Shown one piece after another: positions 11,287 to 21,746 of a stretch of DNA of 64,000 nt. The position numbers and the translations under genes were made by a program. Within the stretch, counting starts at the first letter, position 1, and each line of letters opens with the position of its first letter. Under the pieces are notes generated by a model, which was not told where the DNA came from, ran no database searches, and saw only the letters and a program-made list of their open reading frames with translations. The DNA comes from Thecaphora thlaspeos (taxonomy: Eukaryota > Basidiomycota > Ustilaginomycetes > Urocystidales > Glomosporiaceae), in contig UWYS01000016.1 in NCBI GenBank assembly GCA_900291925.1, positions 372,001-436,000 of the forward strand, read 5' to 3'.

Positions 11287-12194
11287 CGTCTCCCTCCCCT
11301 GCCCCTACCGCCACCTCCGCCTCGACTTCCGCCGGAGCTGATGCCGCCTCTCCTGGGAGGACCCTTCTTGCGGGCCGTGACGACGTCGTCCGTTTTGGCC
11401 TTGGCCGGCGACTGCTTTTTGCTGGTGCTGGTGCTGCTCTTCGCTTTTCCTCTTGCAGCCGTCCCACCCTTGCTGTTGTTGAGGGTGCCCGGCTTGAGGA
11501 ATTCCTTGTTGGGCTTGCCGCGTCTCGTCAGATGCGATGTGTCGTCGTCGTCGAGGTCGGGCTCTCCTCGCACGTCCTCTCTGTCGCTGTCAGAGTCAGA
11601 GCTAGAAGCGGAGACGTCTTCGTCGTCCTCTGCGTCGTCCTGTTGTGCCTGTTCCGCTTCTGCTTCGGGAAAGGTGCCGAACGTCCGTCTCGCGGCAGCC
11701 GCTGGTCTGGACGGAGAGGCCGAGGCCGGGGCGGAGGACTGTTGCTTTTCGCGTTCGAGGAGCCAGGCGTTCCAGCCTGCTTCGTGTTGGAAGCGTGTGG
11801 GTGCTGCTGCTGCTGCAGTTGTCGTGCCGACGCTGCCTGCGATCTTTGGCCTCTTGGCTAGAGGAATGACCCACTGTTCCGCGTCGATGGCGGATGGGGT
11901 GTCGGGTCGAGGCGGGGCGGGCGACTGTGTTGGTGAATCTACAACGGGCGATTCTGCACCGTTTGCGATGGCGGCAAAGCGGTTCCTGCTGCTGCTGCTG
12001 CTGCTGCTGACAGCTGGAGAAGCGGCTGTAGTTGACTTTGGTGTCGAAGGAGGGGCGGATGCTTGATTGGACGAGGCGGAGGCTTGAGCTGATGCGTTCT
12101 GGAGGCCCCTTTGCATAAACTGGAGGCCTGTCACTTTACCGCTGAGGCCGTGTACGGTGTTTGAGCGGCCTGATGCGTGCATAGCGCAGGGCAT
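11283..12194 (-). CDS. MPP6: Mpp6-like nuclear exosome cofactor
   Basis: Mpp6 is a small basic RNA-binding cofactor of the nuclear RNA exosome. This intronless frame gives 303 residues. The N-terminal GLSGKVTGLQFMQRG matches the conserved Mpp6 motif that docks to the exosome (L-S-x-K-x-x-x-x-x-FMQR). A second segment AEQWVIPLAKRP resembles the family's W-V-x-P motif. The rest is low complexity: a Ser run encoded by CAG/CTG repeats near 11980-12010, an acidic Asp/Glu/Ser block, and an Arg/Gly-rich C-terminus ending GRGRGGRR. Either 12194 or 12182 could be the start. Its TGA (11285-11283) overlaps the GPI2 ATG. The assignment rests on one strong short motif, so moderate confidence. Confidence 0.65.
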   Translation of the reverse strand: MPCAMHASGRSNTVHGLSGKVTGLQFMQRGLQNASAQASASSNQASAPPSTPKSTTAASPAVSSSSSSSRNRFAAIANGAESPVVDSPTQSPAPPRPDTPSAIDAEQWVIPLAKRPKIAGSVGTTTAAAAAPTRFQHEAGWNAWLLEREKQQSSAPASASPSRPAAAARRTFGTFPEAEAEQAQQDDAEDDEDVSASSSDSDSDREDVRGEPDLDDDDTSHLTRRGKPNKEFLKPGTLNNSKGGTAARGKAKSSTSTSKKQSPAKAKTDDVVTARKKGPPRRGGISSGGSRGGGGGRGRGGRR

Positions 12195-12218
12195 GGGGGA
12201 AGGAAAGGGGCGGCCGGT

Positions 12219-12242
12219 GGTGGTGGTGGTGGTGGTGGTGGT
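12219..12242 (+). repeat. GGT trinucleotide microsatellite
   Basis: About eight GGT/GTG units lie just upstream of the MPP6-like start (minus strand reads CCA/ACC repeats, in the presumed 5' leader). It is the clearest simple repeat outside coding sequence in this part. Confidence 0.8.
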
Positions 12243-12523
12243 CAGTTGCGAGGGGGGTCCCGAGGCAGAAGGGCGTGCGGTGGTGGAAATTAAAGAGCGC
12301 TGCCGTCAGGTGTGGAGGCGAGGGCGTAGATCACGTGCCGCTCGCGGGGCGTGAGCGTCTGGGCGGGCTGATCCGATCCAACCTCCAGCACGGCCTCACC
12401 TCCCTTCCCTTAGCCCTCCATCGTCCCCCTCTCACCTGCCTGTCGCGCACCGCGCAAGTCGTCTATTGCCTGCGAGAATCAACACACACACCTCCCCACG
12501 GCGTCGTACGCCACGGCTCCACC

Positions 12524-14588
12524 ATGACCGCCGCCGCCGCCGCCCATCCCGAGTGCTCCAGCTGCCACCGCCAGTTTCCCCCGGAGCACTTCATCGGCCG
12601 CAACCGTCGCCCCGTCAAGCGCTGCGCGGCATGCCGAGGCACCCACATCCCCCCCTCAGACACAACCCAGCAGCAGCAGCAGCAGCAGCAGCAGCCGCAA
12701 CAGCAGCAACAGCAGCAACAACAGGCCGCTCCGCCCCCGTACGTTTACGCCGAAACGTTCAACCTAGCCATTGAGACAATCCAGACGGAACAACACCACC
12801 AAGCAGACGTCCTTGACGAGATCCGCCGCCTCCTCACCAGCAGGCCCACGTCACCCGGCCTGACTACCACGCTAGCACCACAGCCCAGCACCACGCTCAC
12901 CCCCGGCCAAGGTGAGTCGCAAGTCAACCGCCTTTTTCCCTGGGTCGGCCGCAAGGTGGTCCAGCTCATCGCCGAGGATCGCCTGCCGCCGCACGAGCTT
13001 GTCAAGTTACGCTCGCCGGGCCAAAAGGTCGTAGCGGAACCTGAGCAAGGCACCATTATCGTCAACGGCGTCTCCGTCTCCGTACCACAGCCTGCCTCTG
13101 ACGCCCCGATAACCGCGCTTTCCTGAAGGGCATCCTGGACGTCCGCTGCTTCACGCAGGTTTGGACCGTCTATGCCCATCTCCACGCCTGCGCCACCTCA
13201 GACCCGGCCCTTGGTGCAGCGCTTGGCTCCTTCCTCGTTCACGTGGTCGATCTTGACCGCAAGTACGCCTGGTCGGCCGTAAGCAACTACATCGTGGCTG
13301 TCTGCCGTCGCCGCTTTGGCTGCGCCGTGTCCGGCGACTGGAGCGCCTGCGACCACGCCGCCTGGCAGGACCATCTTGGCGCCGCGCCAACCCGACCAAC
13401 CGCACCAGCCTCAGCGGTCTCCGCCTCCAACAAGCGCTCGCGATAGACAGAGGAAGTCTGCTGGCGCTACAATAACAAGCCCGGCTGCCCCGACGCCCAG
13501 TCTTTCCCCCTCGTACACAACCTGCTCTTCTCCCCTCAGGACGCCGTGGCCGCTCCGAGCAGCCTCCCCTCGACTTCCTCGCCGCCGTGGGGTGCTCCAC
13601 AGCGGCCGCCACGCTCGTCTGGCACGGGCTCGCCGCCTCCACCCGCCACTGACACACCGGCGTCGTCGATCGCTTCCGCTCCTACCTCCGTTTCTTCGGC
13701 CCCTCCTTCACCGCCCTCCCAGCCACGGGCCTCGCTCTGCTCGAATGGACTGCCGAGCTCATCACCTCCCGCTCGTACTACAGCGTCAAGCACGAGCTTG
13801 GCGCCCTTCGCTCGTGGCACATCGACCTCGGTCTCGCCATCTCCGGCTTCGACTGCGGCCGGCTTGAGCGTGCGGTTTGGGGCATCAAGCGCTTGTACGG
13901 TCTTAGGGCAGCCCAGCCCAAGCTTCCCATCACCCTTCCCCTCCTCTGTGCCGTCCTCGAGCGCCTGCCCTGCCTCCCCAACCTCTCGGCCTGGGACCAA
14001 GCCGTCTTTGTCGCCGCCTTTGCCATCGTGTTTGCCTGCTTCCTGCGCTAGGGCGAGGTCTTCTGGTCGACCCTTGACGCCTCCGTGCTCACGGTCAGCG
14101 CGGTCACCTGGTACGACGACTACGCCATCGTCGTCCTCCCCTCCTCCAAGACCGACCCCTTCCGCCTTGGCGTTAACCTGGTCGTCCCCCGCGTTGGCGG
14201 TCCGGCGTGCCCGTTCACCGCACTGCACCTCCTCACCCCGCCGTCGCGCCCCCCTTCCGCGCCTCTTTTCGGCCTCGGCGATGGTTTTCAGCCGCTTACG
14301 AGGGACTCTTTCATCCGGACCCTCCGGCAAGCGCTCGACCAGCTCGGTCTCGCCGCACGAGACCACGCCGGCCACTCGTTCCGGCGCGGCGCCGCCACCT
14401 GGGCAGCCATGTGCGGTGTCGACGCCGACACCATCCGCCTCCTCGGCAGGTGGAACCCCGACTGCTACCGCCGCTACGTCGACCGCTCGGCCACAGAGCG
14501 CCGCACGCTTGCCGCATCGGCCCTCTACGCTACGCGCACCGTGCCGCTGGTCCCAATCAGCCTCTCCTGGCACGACCCCGTCGCCTGA
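12524..14588 (+). pseudogene. Decayed tyrosine-recombinase mobile element
   Basis: The first frame (12524-13126) starts in a good Kozak context, has paired cysteines (CSSCHRQF then CAACRG, zinc-finger-like) and a poly-Gln run (12670-12722). Coding sense continues after a frameshift near 13110 into TQVWTVYAHLHA and a Cys/His knuckle-like CWRYNNKPGC, then shifts again near 13500-13570 into a tyrosine recombinase. Recombinase marks: AVFVAAFAIVFACFLR, GHSFRRGAATWAA (H-x-x-R box) and LLGRWNPDCYRRYVD with the likely nucleophilic Tyr. Breaks: TAG 13444-13446, TGA 13650-13652, TAG 14049-14051 and two frameshifts. This is the YR family found in fungal Crypton and DIRS-like elements; I cannot decide between them. 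No terminal repeats were found by eye. Confidence 0.75.
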
Positions 14589-15243
14589 GCGACGCCGGCG
14601 TCCCCGGCCTCCGCTACAAGACCTCACCCTCGACCTGCGATGGCCCCCGCCCTCTGCCGCGACTGCTGGCCGCTGCGCTGGCACCGCGGCGCAGGTGGCG
14701 GGCTGGGAGCCTCCGAGCTCAGAGGCCTCGCCCTTCTGCCCGCATCCCCCATGAATCTATGCCTGTTTGTCCGTCCTGCCGCGCGAGAGGCGAGCCTGGG
14801 ACCCATGCACCTAGGCCGCCTCAATCCGTCGCTTTTGGGCTCCCGTCTCCTGTCGAAACCGCTTCCCGCTGTGCTGGCGATTTGACGGCTCGTGGCGAGC
14901 CGGGAGCCTTCGAGTCTGGGCCCTGAGCCCCTTCCCGCAACCATGTCTCCTATGTCCCTTGCCTCGCCTTGCTTCGGGCCGTGCGTGTGTGTCAGTCGGC
15001 CGGGATCGGGAAAGAGAAAAGGGAAAAACTGCCGAGCTCGCACTTCTTCTTGCGGAGCCGCACCTTCTTGAACACGGCACGCCTCAGCGCTGCCACCTCT
15101 TCTCGCCAGCCCACGGCCACCCGCCACATCTGCACCACCTCCCCGTCAACCATCAACCGCACAGCAAACAAGCCACCCTCTCCAGCCTCGCGAGCCCCCC
15201 AGAACACTTCACAGCACCAATCTTCAACCACAATCTCTCTACC
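14589..15243. other. Region between the recombinase relic and COQ4
   Basis: 655 bp, GC-rich. It probably holds the 3' flank of the mobile element and the COQ4 promoter and leader. No gene, RNA or clear promoter motif is recognised. Confidence 0.4.
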
Positions 15244-16449
15244 ATGCAGGCCGTGCAACGATTCACGCACCACGTCACCCTGCTCCGCGTTGGTCCCAGG
15301 TCGACGGTGGCCACCTCTTCCCGCGTTCGCCTCGCACCCATCGCCTCTCGCGCCCTCTCCACGTCTAGCGCGCCTCGCGCCGAAGCCGTTCGTCGCAAGC
15401 GCATCGACGAGGTCGAGCACCACCACACCTCTACCACCGTCAAGGTCCTCCTCACCGCAGGCAGCGCTCTCGGTCTGCTCAACAACCTGGCTCGCGGCGG
15501 TGAGCACAGCCCGAGCGGCCGGCCCGTGCACCCTCTCCCATCGCCAACTGACAATGTCGTCCCCGCCCCCCCCCCCCCTGTATTGCTGTACACAGATCTC
15601 CTCTCGATTCTGACGCAGGTCTCTTCGCCTCCTTCGCTGCCGCATCTGCTCTCCCTGATGCGCTCCACAGAATCGGGACGGCGGCTGCTCATCGAGAGGC
15701 CTTCGATCAACTCCGAGACGGTTGACGTCGAATACCTGAGCAAGCTGAAGCGGGGCCAGTTTGGGCGCGAGTGGATCGAGTGGCTCAAGGAAAACGGCGT
15801 CGGACCCGATGGACGTGCTGAGGCCGACTACATGGCCACGGCCGAGGAAAAGTACCTGGTGCAGCGCTACCGTGAGTCGCACGACTTCTACCACCTGCTG
15901 CTCCGCATGCCCGTGACGCAGCTGGGCGAGACGGTGATCAAGTACTTTGAGGTGGCGCAGATGGCGATGCCGGTCGCGGGCTTCGCCGCGCTCGGCGGGA
16001 CGCTGAGGATGCTGGGATCGGGCCTCGCCGCGCTGCCGCGACCCTCGAGCCTTATCGCCGCCGCCGTTGCGTCCAGGGACGGTGCATATGGATCGACAGT
16101 GAAGCTGGAGCAGGCGGCGGCCGGCTGCACTGCGCTGGAGAAGCTGGCGATGCTGAGGACGCTTGTACCTTGGGCAAGGGAGGTGGGCAAGAGGGCGAGC
16201 CCGCTGATCGGCGTCGAGTGGGAAAGGTGCTGGGAGAGGGACATCAATGAGATGCGCGAGGAGCTCGGCATCCCTAGGCCGCCGATCGAGGTGCCCAGAT
16301 TTGCCGGAAGGAGCAAGAAGACGGGCAAGCGGCGCGGATGGCCCAGCAAGATCCTGGAAGCGCAGAGGGCCAAGGAGGCGCGGCTGCAGCGAGAGCAGCA
16401 GCACGCAGCATGCACGGTTCGAGAGGAAAAGCAGCAGTGTGTAGCATAG
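15244..16449 (+). CDS. COQ4: Ubiquinone biosynthesis protein Coq4
   Basis: Coq4 acts in coenzyme Q synthesis at the mitochondrial inner membrane (C1 decarboxylation/hydroxylation chemistry and CoQ-synthome organisation). Exons 15244-15499 and 15596-16449, 369 residues. The N-terminus (rich in Arg, Ser, Thr) is a typical presequence. Exon joining gives LARGDLLSILTQ, the family's N-x-x-R-G-D-L-like turn. The metal-binding motif HDFYH followed by 11 residues and Glu (HDxxHx11E, around 15877) is intact. The C-terminus is extended and basic. The 96-nt intron has no stop in frame, so retention would add 32 residues, but splicing restores the family sequence. Confidence 0.93.
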   Translation: MQAVQRFTHHVTLLRVGPRSTVATSSRVRLAPIASRALSTSSAPRAEAVRRKRIDEVEHHHTSTTVKVLLTAGSALGLLNNLARGGEHSPSGRPVHPLPSPTDNVVPAPPPPVLLYTDLLSILTQVSSPPSLPHLLSLMRSTESGRRLLIERPSINSETVDVEYLSKLKRGQFGREWIEWLKENGVGPDGRAEADYMATAEEKYLVQRYRESHDFYHLLLRMPVTQLGETVIKYFEVAQMAMPVAGFAALGGTLRMLGSGLAALPRPSSLIAAAVASRDGAYGSTVKLEQAAAGCTALEKLAMLRTLVPWAREVGKRASPLIGVEWERCWERDINEMREELGIPRPPIEVPRFAGRSKKTGKRRGWPSKILEAQRAKEARLQREQQHAACTVREEKQQCVA

Positions 16450-17073
16450 GATCTTGTTCAGCTGCGCTGATGTGGGAGTTGCGAATGGAACTTGGCCTCA
16501 CTGCTGGGCATTGCCTCGCGAGTCAGTGGCTTGGCTGCGCGTGAAGTAGAGAGTTTGACGACGGCCGCTCGCGGAGGCTGCGTGGGCAGGGCGAAGAGCG
16601 GACGCGGACGCGGACGGGGGGCGGGGTGGGGCGAGGCGCGTGTGTTGGGGCACAACGTTAAGCGCGGCGCCGCCCGACGTGTCGCCGCGCCGGGAGGCCA
16701 AAGCGGCGGCGCGGGCTCAGCAGTTGGAAATGTTGTCGGAAGAGCCGCGGCGGCGCGGGCTCAGCAGTGGAAAATGTTGTCGGAAGAGCCGCGGCGAGCC
16801 GCGGCCCAGAGCAGACCAACAGCTCACACATATAACTACATACAACACCGCGCATCTTTGCGCCGCACCCTTCCATCAAACCACCAGCCACTCGCCTCTC
16901 GCCTCTCGCCTCGCGCACCTGCCACCTGCCATCAGCATTCCACTGGAACCCCCGCATCCACCCCTTCTCGCCCCGCGCCACTCACGCCCACAAACACCGC
17001 AATCGCCCCCTCTGTCGGTCTCGAGCGAGCCGGACCCCCCTTCGAGGCGTCCCTCGCCACAGTCAGTCCCACA
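16450..17073. other. COQ4-CLASP intergenic region
   Basis: 624 bp. Contains the 44-bp tandem duplication and a run of GGACGC units near 16606. Otherwise no gene is recognised; it is presumably the promoter and leader of the downstream CLASP gene. Confidence 0.45.
16703..16790 (+). repeat. 44-bp tandem duplication upstream of the CLASP gene
   Basis: Two adjacent 44-bp units (16703-16746 and 16747-16790) share GCGGCGGCGCGGGCTCAGCA at the start and GTTGTCGGAAGAGCC at the end, differing only around GTTGGAAAT/GTGGAAAAT. They lie 284-371 bp upstream of the CLASP start and may affect its promoter; function unknown. Confidence 0.85.
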
Positions 17074-20000
17074 ATGGCCGACCCGGACTACATCTACCAG
17101 CTCTCAGAGCGCCTACACGGCAACATCGACCACGACAAAAAGGTCATCGCTCTCCGCGCACTCCAGGAGCACATCGAGGGCGCCGGATACGTAAGTGCGA
17201 GACGGAGCCGCGTCACTTGAACGGGTCCTTGCGCATGCTCACCTCCATCTCCTCCCTACCCTATGCTCCTCCACATCTCTCCATTACCCCGGACAGGTGG
17301 CCGAAGCCGACTCCATCACATCGGCCGTTAAGGCATCGCTCCGCAGCTCCAATCAAGCCCTCAGCAGCACTGCCCTCCTCTTCCTCTCCGTCTACATCTC
17401 GCTCCTCTACCCCGTCACGCCAAATACAGACCACCTAGAAGCGCTCAGCACCACCAACCATAACGTGCGTCTCCTTGTCAGCAGCGTCACTCCTAGCGTC
17501 TTCGAAAAGCTCGGAGATCAAAAAGAAAGGATCCGCGAGTCCGCCCGCAATGCACTCACCGAGCTCGCCAGGGCTGCCTACGGCGTCAGCGGTGCCCAGC
17601 TCTCGTCGAGCGGCAAGGGCAAGGAGGTCGAGTCGTCGCTCGGTATCTTTGAGCGCCTTCTGCGCGAAGGCGGACTCGCCGCCAAGTTCGCCAGAATCCG
17701 GGAACAGTCCGTCCTCGTCCTCGGACCCATCCGTCAGCTGTGTGACAAGTACCCCGTCCGGCCCCTCCTCCCCGTCATGGTCGACCTCCTCGCCGATGCA
17801 GACCCTTCGGTCAGGGAGGCTTCGCGCACCACGCTCGTCGCCCTCTTCCTCAGCGCTTCGCCAGCGGCCAAGTCGGACCTGAAAAAGGAGCTCGAGAAGA
17901 AGGGCGTCAGAAAGCAGACCCTCGACGCCATCCTAAAAGAGGTGCTGGCCGGCGGAGGCGGATCGCTCGCAACGCCACTTTTAGCGGCATCGTCAGCTGC
18001 TGCCCCTGCGACACCAACAGGCTTCATGCCGGTCGACCGGTCCGCAAACGGCGGCTCTTCCGCGCCCTCGCCTGCACTCAGAGCGTCTCGTGGCCCGAGC
18101 CATGCGATTGCCAGCGCAGACAGCGGTTCGAGCTCCACGGCGGCATCGCAATGGTACAGCAAGGCCGCGCTGCCGCCCTCTGACGACATCAAGCGGGTCT
18201 ACATCGCATCGCGCTCCGACCTGGAGCGGACGTTCCAGTCCTTCCTGCCCTTCTTCGAGGGCAAGGAGACCGAGCACAACTGGCTGCAGCGCGAGCAGAG
18301 CACTCTCAAGATCCGCGGCATGCTCAAGGCCGACATTCCGCAGCAGTTCGGCGGGGCCAACTTCGTCGCCTGCATAAAGCTGATGCAGGAGGGCATCCTC
18401 AAGTCGCTCGCCAGCTTGCGGACCACGCTATCGATGCACGCGGCCTGCCTGCTCTCAGAGCTGGCCCTGGCGCTCGGGGACGACCTCGGTCCGTGCGTCG
18501 AAGGCTTCTTGTCCGCCTTGATGCGCATGGCGGGCTTCACAAAGAAGATCATCGCCAACGCGACGCAGGAGGCCGCGGCCGCGATCCTCGTCCATGTCTC
18601 CTTCAGGCACCTCTACCTCCAGCTCATCTGGCAAGCCTTGCAGGAGAAGAACGTGGCGACGCGCGTCGCTGGCGCACATCACCTCGCCGTCGTGCTGGCC
18701 GCACATGTCCCGCAGCGCAAGCACAGCTTCGAGGCGCACGGCGGTCTCGACATCCTCGACAAGTACTTCAGGCGCGGCCTAGCCGATCAGAACCCCGAGG
18801 TCAAGTCCAAGACGCGCGAAGCCTTCTGGAAGTTCTACGGCGTCTGGGCCAACGAGGCCAAGGTCATCCTCAACGCGCTTGATGCCACGGTCAAGAAGCA
18901 GGTGATGGCCGCCGCGCCGCCCGGGCTCAACCTCGAGGCGGCGATCGACGTCAAGCCAAAGAGCTCCGGCATCCCGACCCGACGACCCGGAGGCCCCTCG
19001 AGCGCCATCGTGGCCGCCAAGAGGGCGGCCTCGGCGAAAGCGGCGCAGGAGCGGGAGCGTAAGCTGGCAGAGGAGGCCGCCGCGGCCCACGAGGCGCGGT
19101 TAGCGGCAGTGCGGCAGCAGCAGCAACACCACCACCAGCAGCAACAGCACCAGCCGAGGTACGCGCCGTCACACTACATCGCTGCGCCTTACGAGGGGAC
19201 GCCGAAACCAAGGCGGGCCGTCAGTGGCCTGAACCGATCCATCAATCAGCAGGGACTCCACCTCAGCCCAATTGGCAGCCCGTCGAGGGCGGAGGCGGCG
19301 CAGGTCCCGCTGCCCACGAGTCCGCCCGGGTCTTCGGCCTCGACGCCGCGGCCACGGACGATCAGCATCGTCTCGCAGCCCTCGTCGAACGATTCCAGCT
19401 CCGGCCCGCGTTCTCCCACCGCCTACATTTCGCCGCGTGCGCCGGGCAATCTGCAAGCATTGCGTCAACGGGCCGTCTCGAGCTCATCGAACAGCAGCGG
19501 CCCGCCTCAATCAACGCTCTCGGGCGCCTCCAGCAATCATTGGAAGCCCTCCTATGCGGAGGAGGACGAGGACGAGGATCTCGACGCTGACGATGACGAC
19601 GAAGGCGACATGACGCAGCGAATGGGCGGCGGCGCTGTCGGGGCGGAAGAGGACGAGACGATGCAGCTGACCGCTCCCGCCGACGCATCGGTGGACCTGA
19701 TGAACTTTGACAGCTCGTTCAACCTGCAACATCCTTCGGGTCCCGGTGGGCTTGGATCCGCTGGCGGCTTCGCCATCGGCGACGACAGCATGGCCTTTCC
19801 GGACACGCCTATGGCAAAGCCGGCACTTCGACCCATCTCGATGCAGCAGTCAAGCCAGCAACCTGCTGCCGCTGCAAGCCAACCAGCATCAGCAGCAATG
19901 GAACCACGTTCGCCTACCTTGTCGTCGTCGGCCAGCACGCCCGGGACGGCCAAGAAGCGCTCGGGCTTGCCGAGACCCGCTTCGATGTCCCACCGAGGGC

Positions 20001-21435
20001 CGAGCCCGCTCTCGAATCGTATTACGAGCCTCGAGCAGCAGCAGGCGAGCAGCAGCGAAACAGCCGACAGCACCGACTCGATCGGCACGCGACAGCATCG
20101 TCCGAGCAAGTCTGTCGACCTGCAGAGCTCGAGCCACAGCGCAGCAGCAGCGGCACAGTCTTCGTCATCTCCTTCGAGCAAAGAGAACCGGCCCATCGAC
20201 TCGACGGCAGCAGCAGCAGCAGCAGCAGCAGTGGCGTTGTCGACCAGCGAGTCCAGCGGAACAGGCCTCACGGATGATCAGGCGTCGGCGTCCGCAGCTT
20301 CGGCGAAACCGCACAAGTGGTTCCTCAGCCGAGCTGCTCGCCTCGAGAATGGAGCGACGAACCTTTCGCCGGCCAAGTCGAAGCCCGAGAGCGCCGAGTG
20401 GATCGAGGCGTTGGCGAGCGGGCAGGCGGACCGCCGCGTCTTCCAGCGCCTGCTCCGGCTCAGCTCCGAGTTCAAGGTGCCGCCCCGCGTTGCTCCATTG
20501 AACGGCGCCGAATCAGCAGCAGATATCGAGCCGGTACTAAGACCCGGTCGGATGGCGGCTCCTTCTTCCGAACGTACGCGGCACGGAGCACTCGGTCTGA
20601 AGATGGGCAAGCCGGAAGATCACACACTTTCTCTCTTGCGCAACTCCAACCACAGCAAGCTGGGATCAGCGACCGACACGGACCTAGCCATCGAACTGTG
20701 GCAAGACAACGACCTCTTCACGCGCCTCCTCTCCGCCCTCTCACACTTCCTCCTCTCCACGCCTTTGGCCGAGATGCAAGTAGCGGGCCTGGTCGTGCTG
20801 CACAAGCTCCTCACCAACCAACACCCGCTCTTCGTCGCGTGCTCCAAGGAGTCGGATCTGCTCGACCTCTGTTTCACCCTGCGGCAGCAGCACACCAAGC
20901 CAAGCTGGAAGGGAACGACGGCGTGCCTCTCTATCCTCTCGACGTGGGCACTGTCCACCGACCCACTGCTCGGATTCACGTCCACCGCCACGTCTCTCAT
21001 GCGTCACCTTCCGTCCGAGGGCGTGTACATCCTTGGACTTTCGACATTGAAGACTCTGACAGAGAGATTGCCTGCGGAGCTGATAGAGGACATGCTACCG
21101 AGCGTAGCAGGGTTGCTGTACGATGCGGTACACCATGAAGATGCAGGGGTAAGGCAGACGGGCGTAGAGGTCCTCACGGCAGCAAACGCACAGTTGAAGG
21201 GAGAATATGCCGTCATCTTTGACGTGCTCGCCAAAGCCGGAGAGGTGCAGAGGGAAAAGATGGATCTGCTCGTCGTGAGTGTTGCCGCTTATCGCCTTGT
21301 CTCCTGAATGTGTGCTCCCGGGAGAGTTTCAAGATGACCCAACGATATCATGACCGCGTCCTTGCTGACCTCTGATTTTACCTTCTCTCGGCGTGACAGT
21401 ATTACTTCCACAGGAACGCTTCTCTGTCGGCCTAG
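17074..21435 (+). CDS. CLASP-family microtubule stabiliser (Stu1/Cls1-like)
   Basis: CLASP proteins bind microtubules through TOG domains and promote rescue at spindle and cortex. Exons 17074-17190, 17297-21274 and 21400-21435 give about 1376 residues. Residues 1 to about 240 form an N-terminal TOG domain (heat repeats with KIDHDKK-like turns, e.g. LHGNIDHDKKVIALRALQEH). A second alpha-helical block at about 300-560 is a CLASP_N TOG (RTTLSMHAACLLSELALALG). Then come a basic Ala/Glu helix, a Gln/His run (19112-19150), and a long Ser/Pro-rich linker with SGIPTRRPGG-type microtubule-binding sequence and an acidic stretch. A C-terminal TOG-like domain ends the protein. The last exon (YYFHRNASLSA) is the likeliest of two acceptors; using 21413 instead would change only the tail. 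Confidence 0.85.
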
Positions 21436-21746
21436 GTGACCACCACCTCTGCCCCTTCTCTTGATAAGGACAAAGGTGGACATGCAGGTCGGCGTCGTTA
21501 TACTCGATACCACAACCATTACAAGGACCCCGCAAAGGTGCAGCCTCTGCCTTTGCCATCGAGTGTGTGTGTGACTAGGTTGGATTGCGTGTGCGAATAG
21601 CGTGTGTATCGTCGTAGCCAAACGGGAGGCCTCCATATGCCAAGGGGAAAAGCCGGATCAGATATCCCGCAGCCAGCGTCTCTAGTCGTCTTCGTCATCA
21701 ACATTCTAGACAACTCGTTACATATGCTGAAAGGCATCCTCCCTCT

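Noticed and set aside
14085..14588. Separate complete recombinase gene starting at 14085
   Set aside because: The frame upstream of this Met carries the N-terminal half of the same recombinase domain, interrupted by TAG 14049; it is a fragment, not an independent gene.
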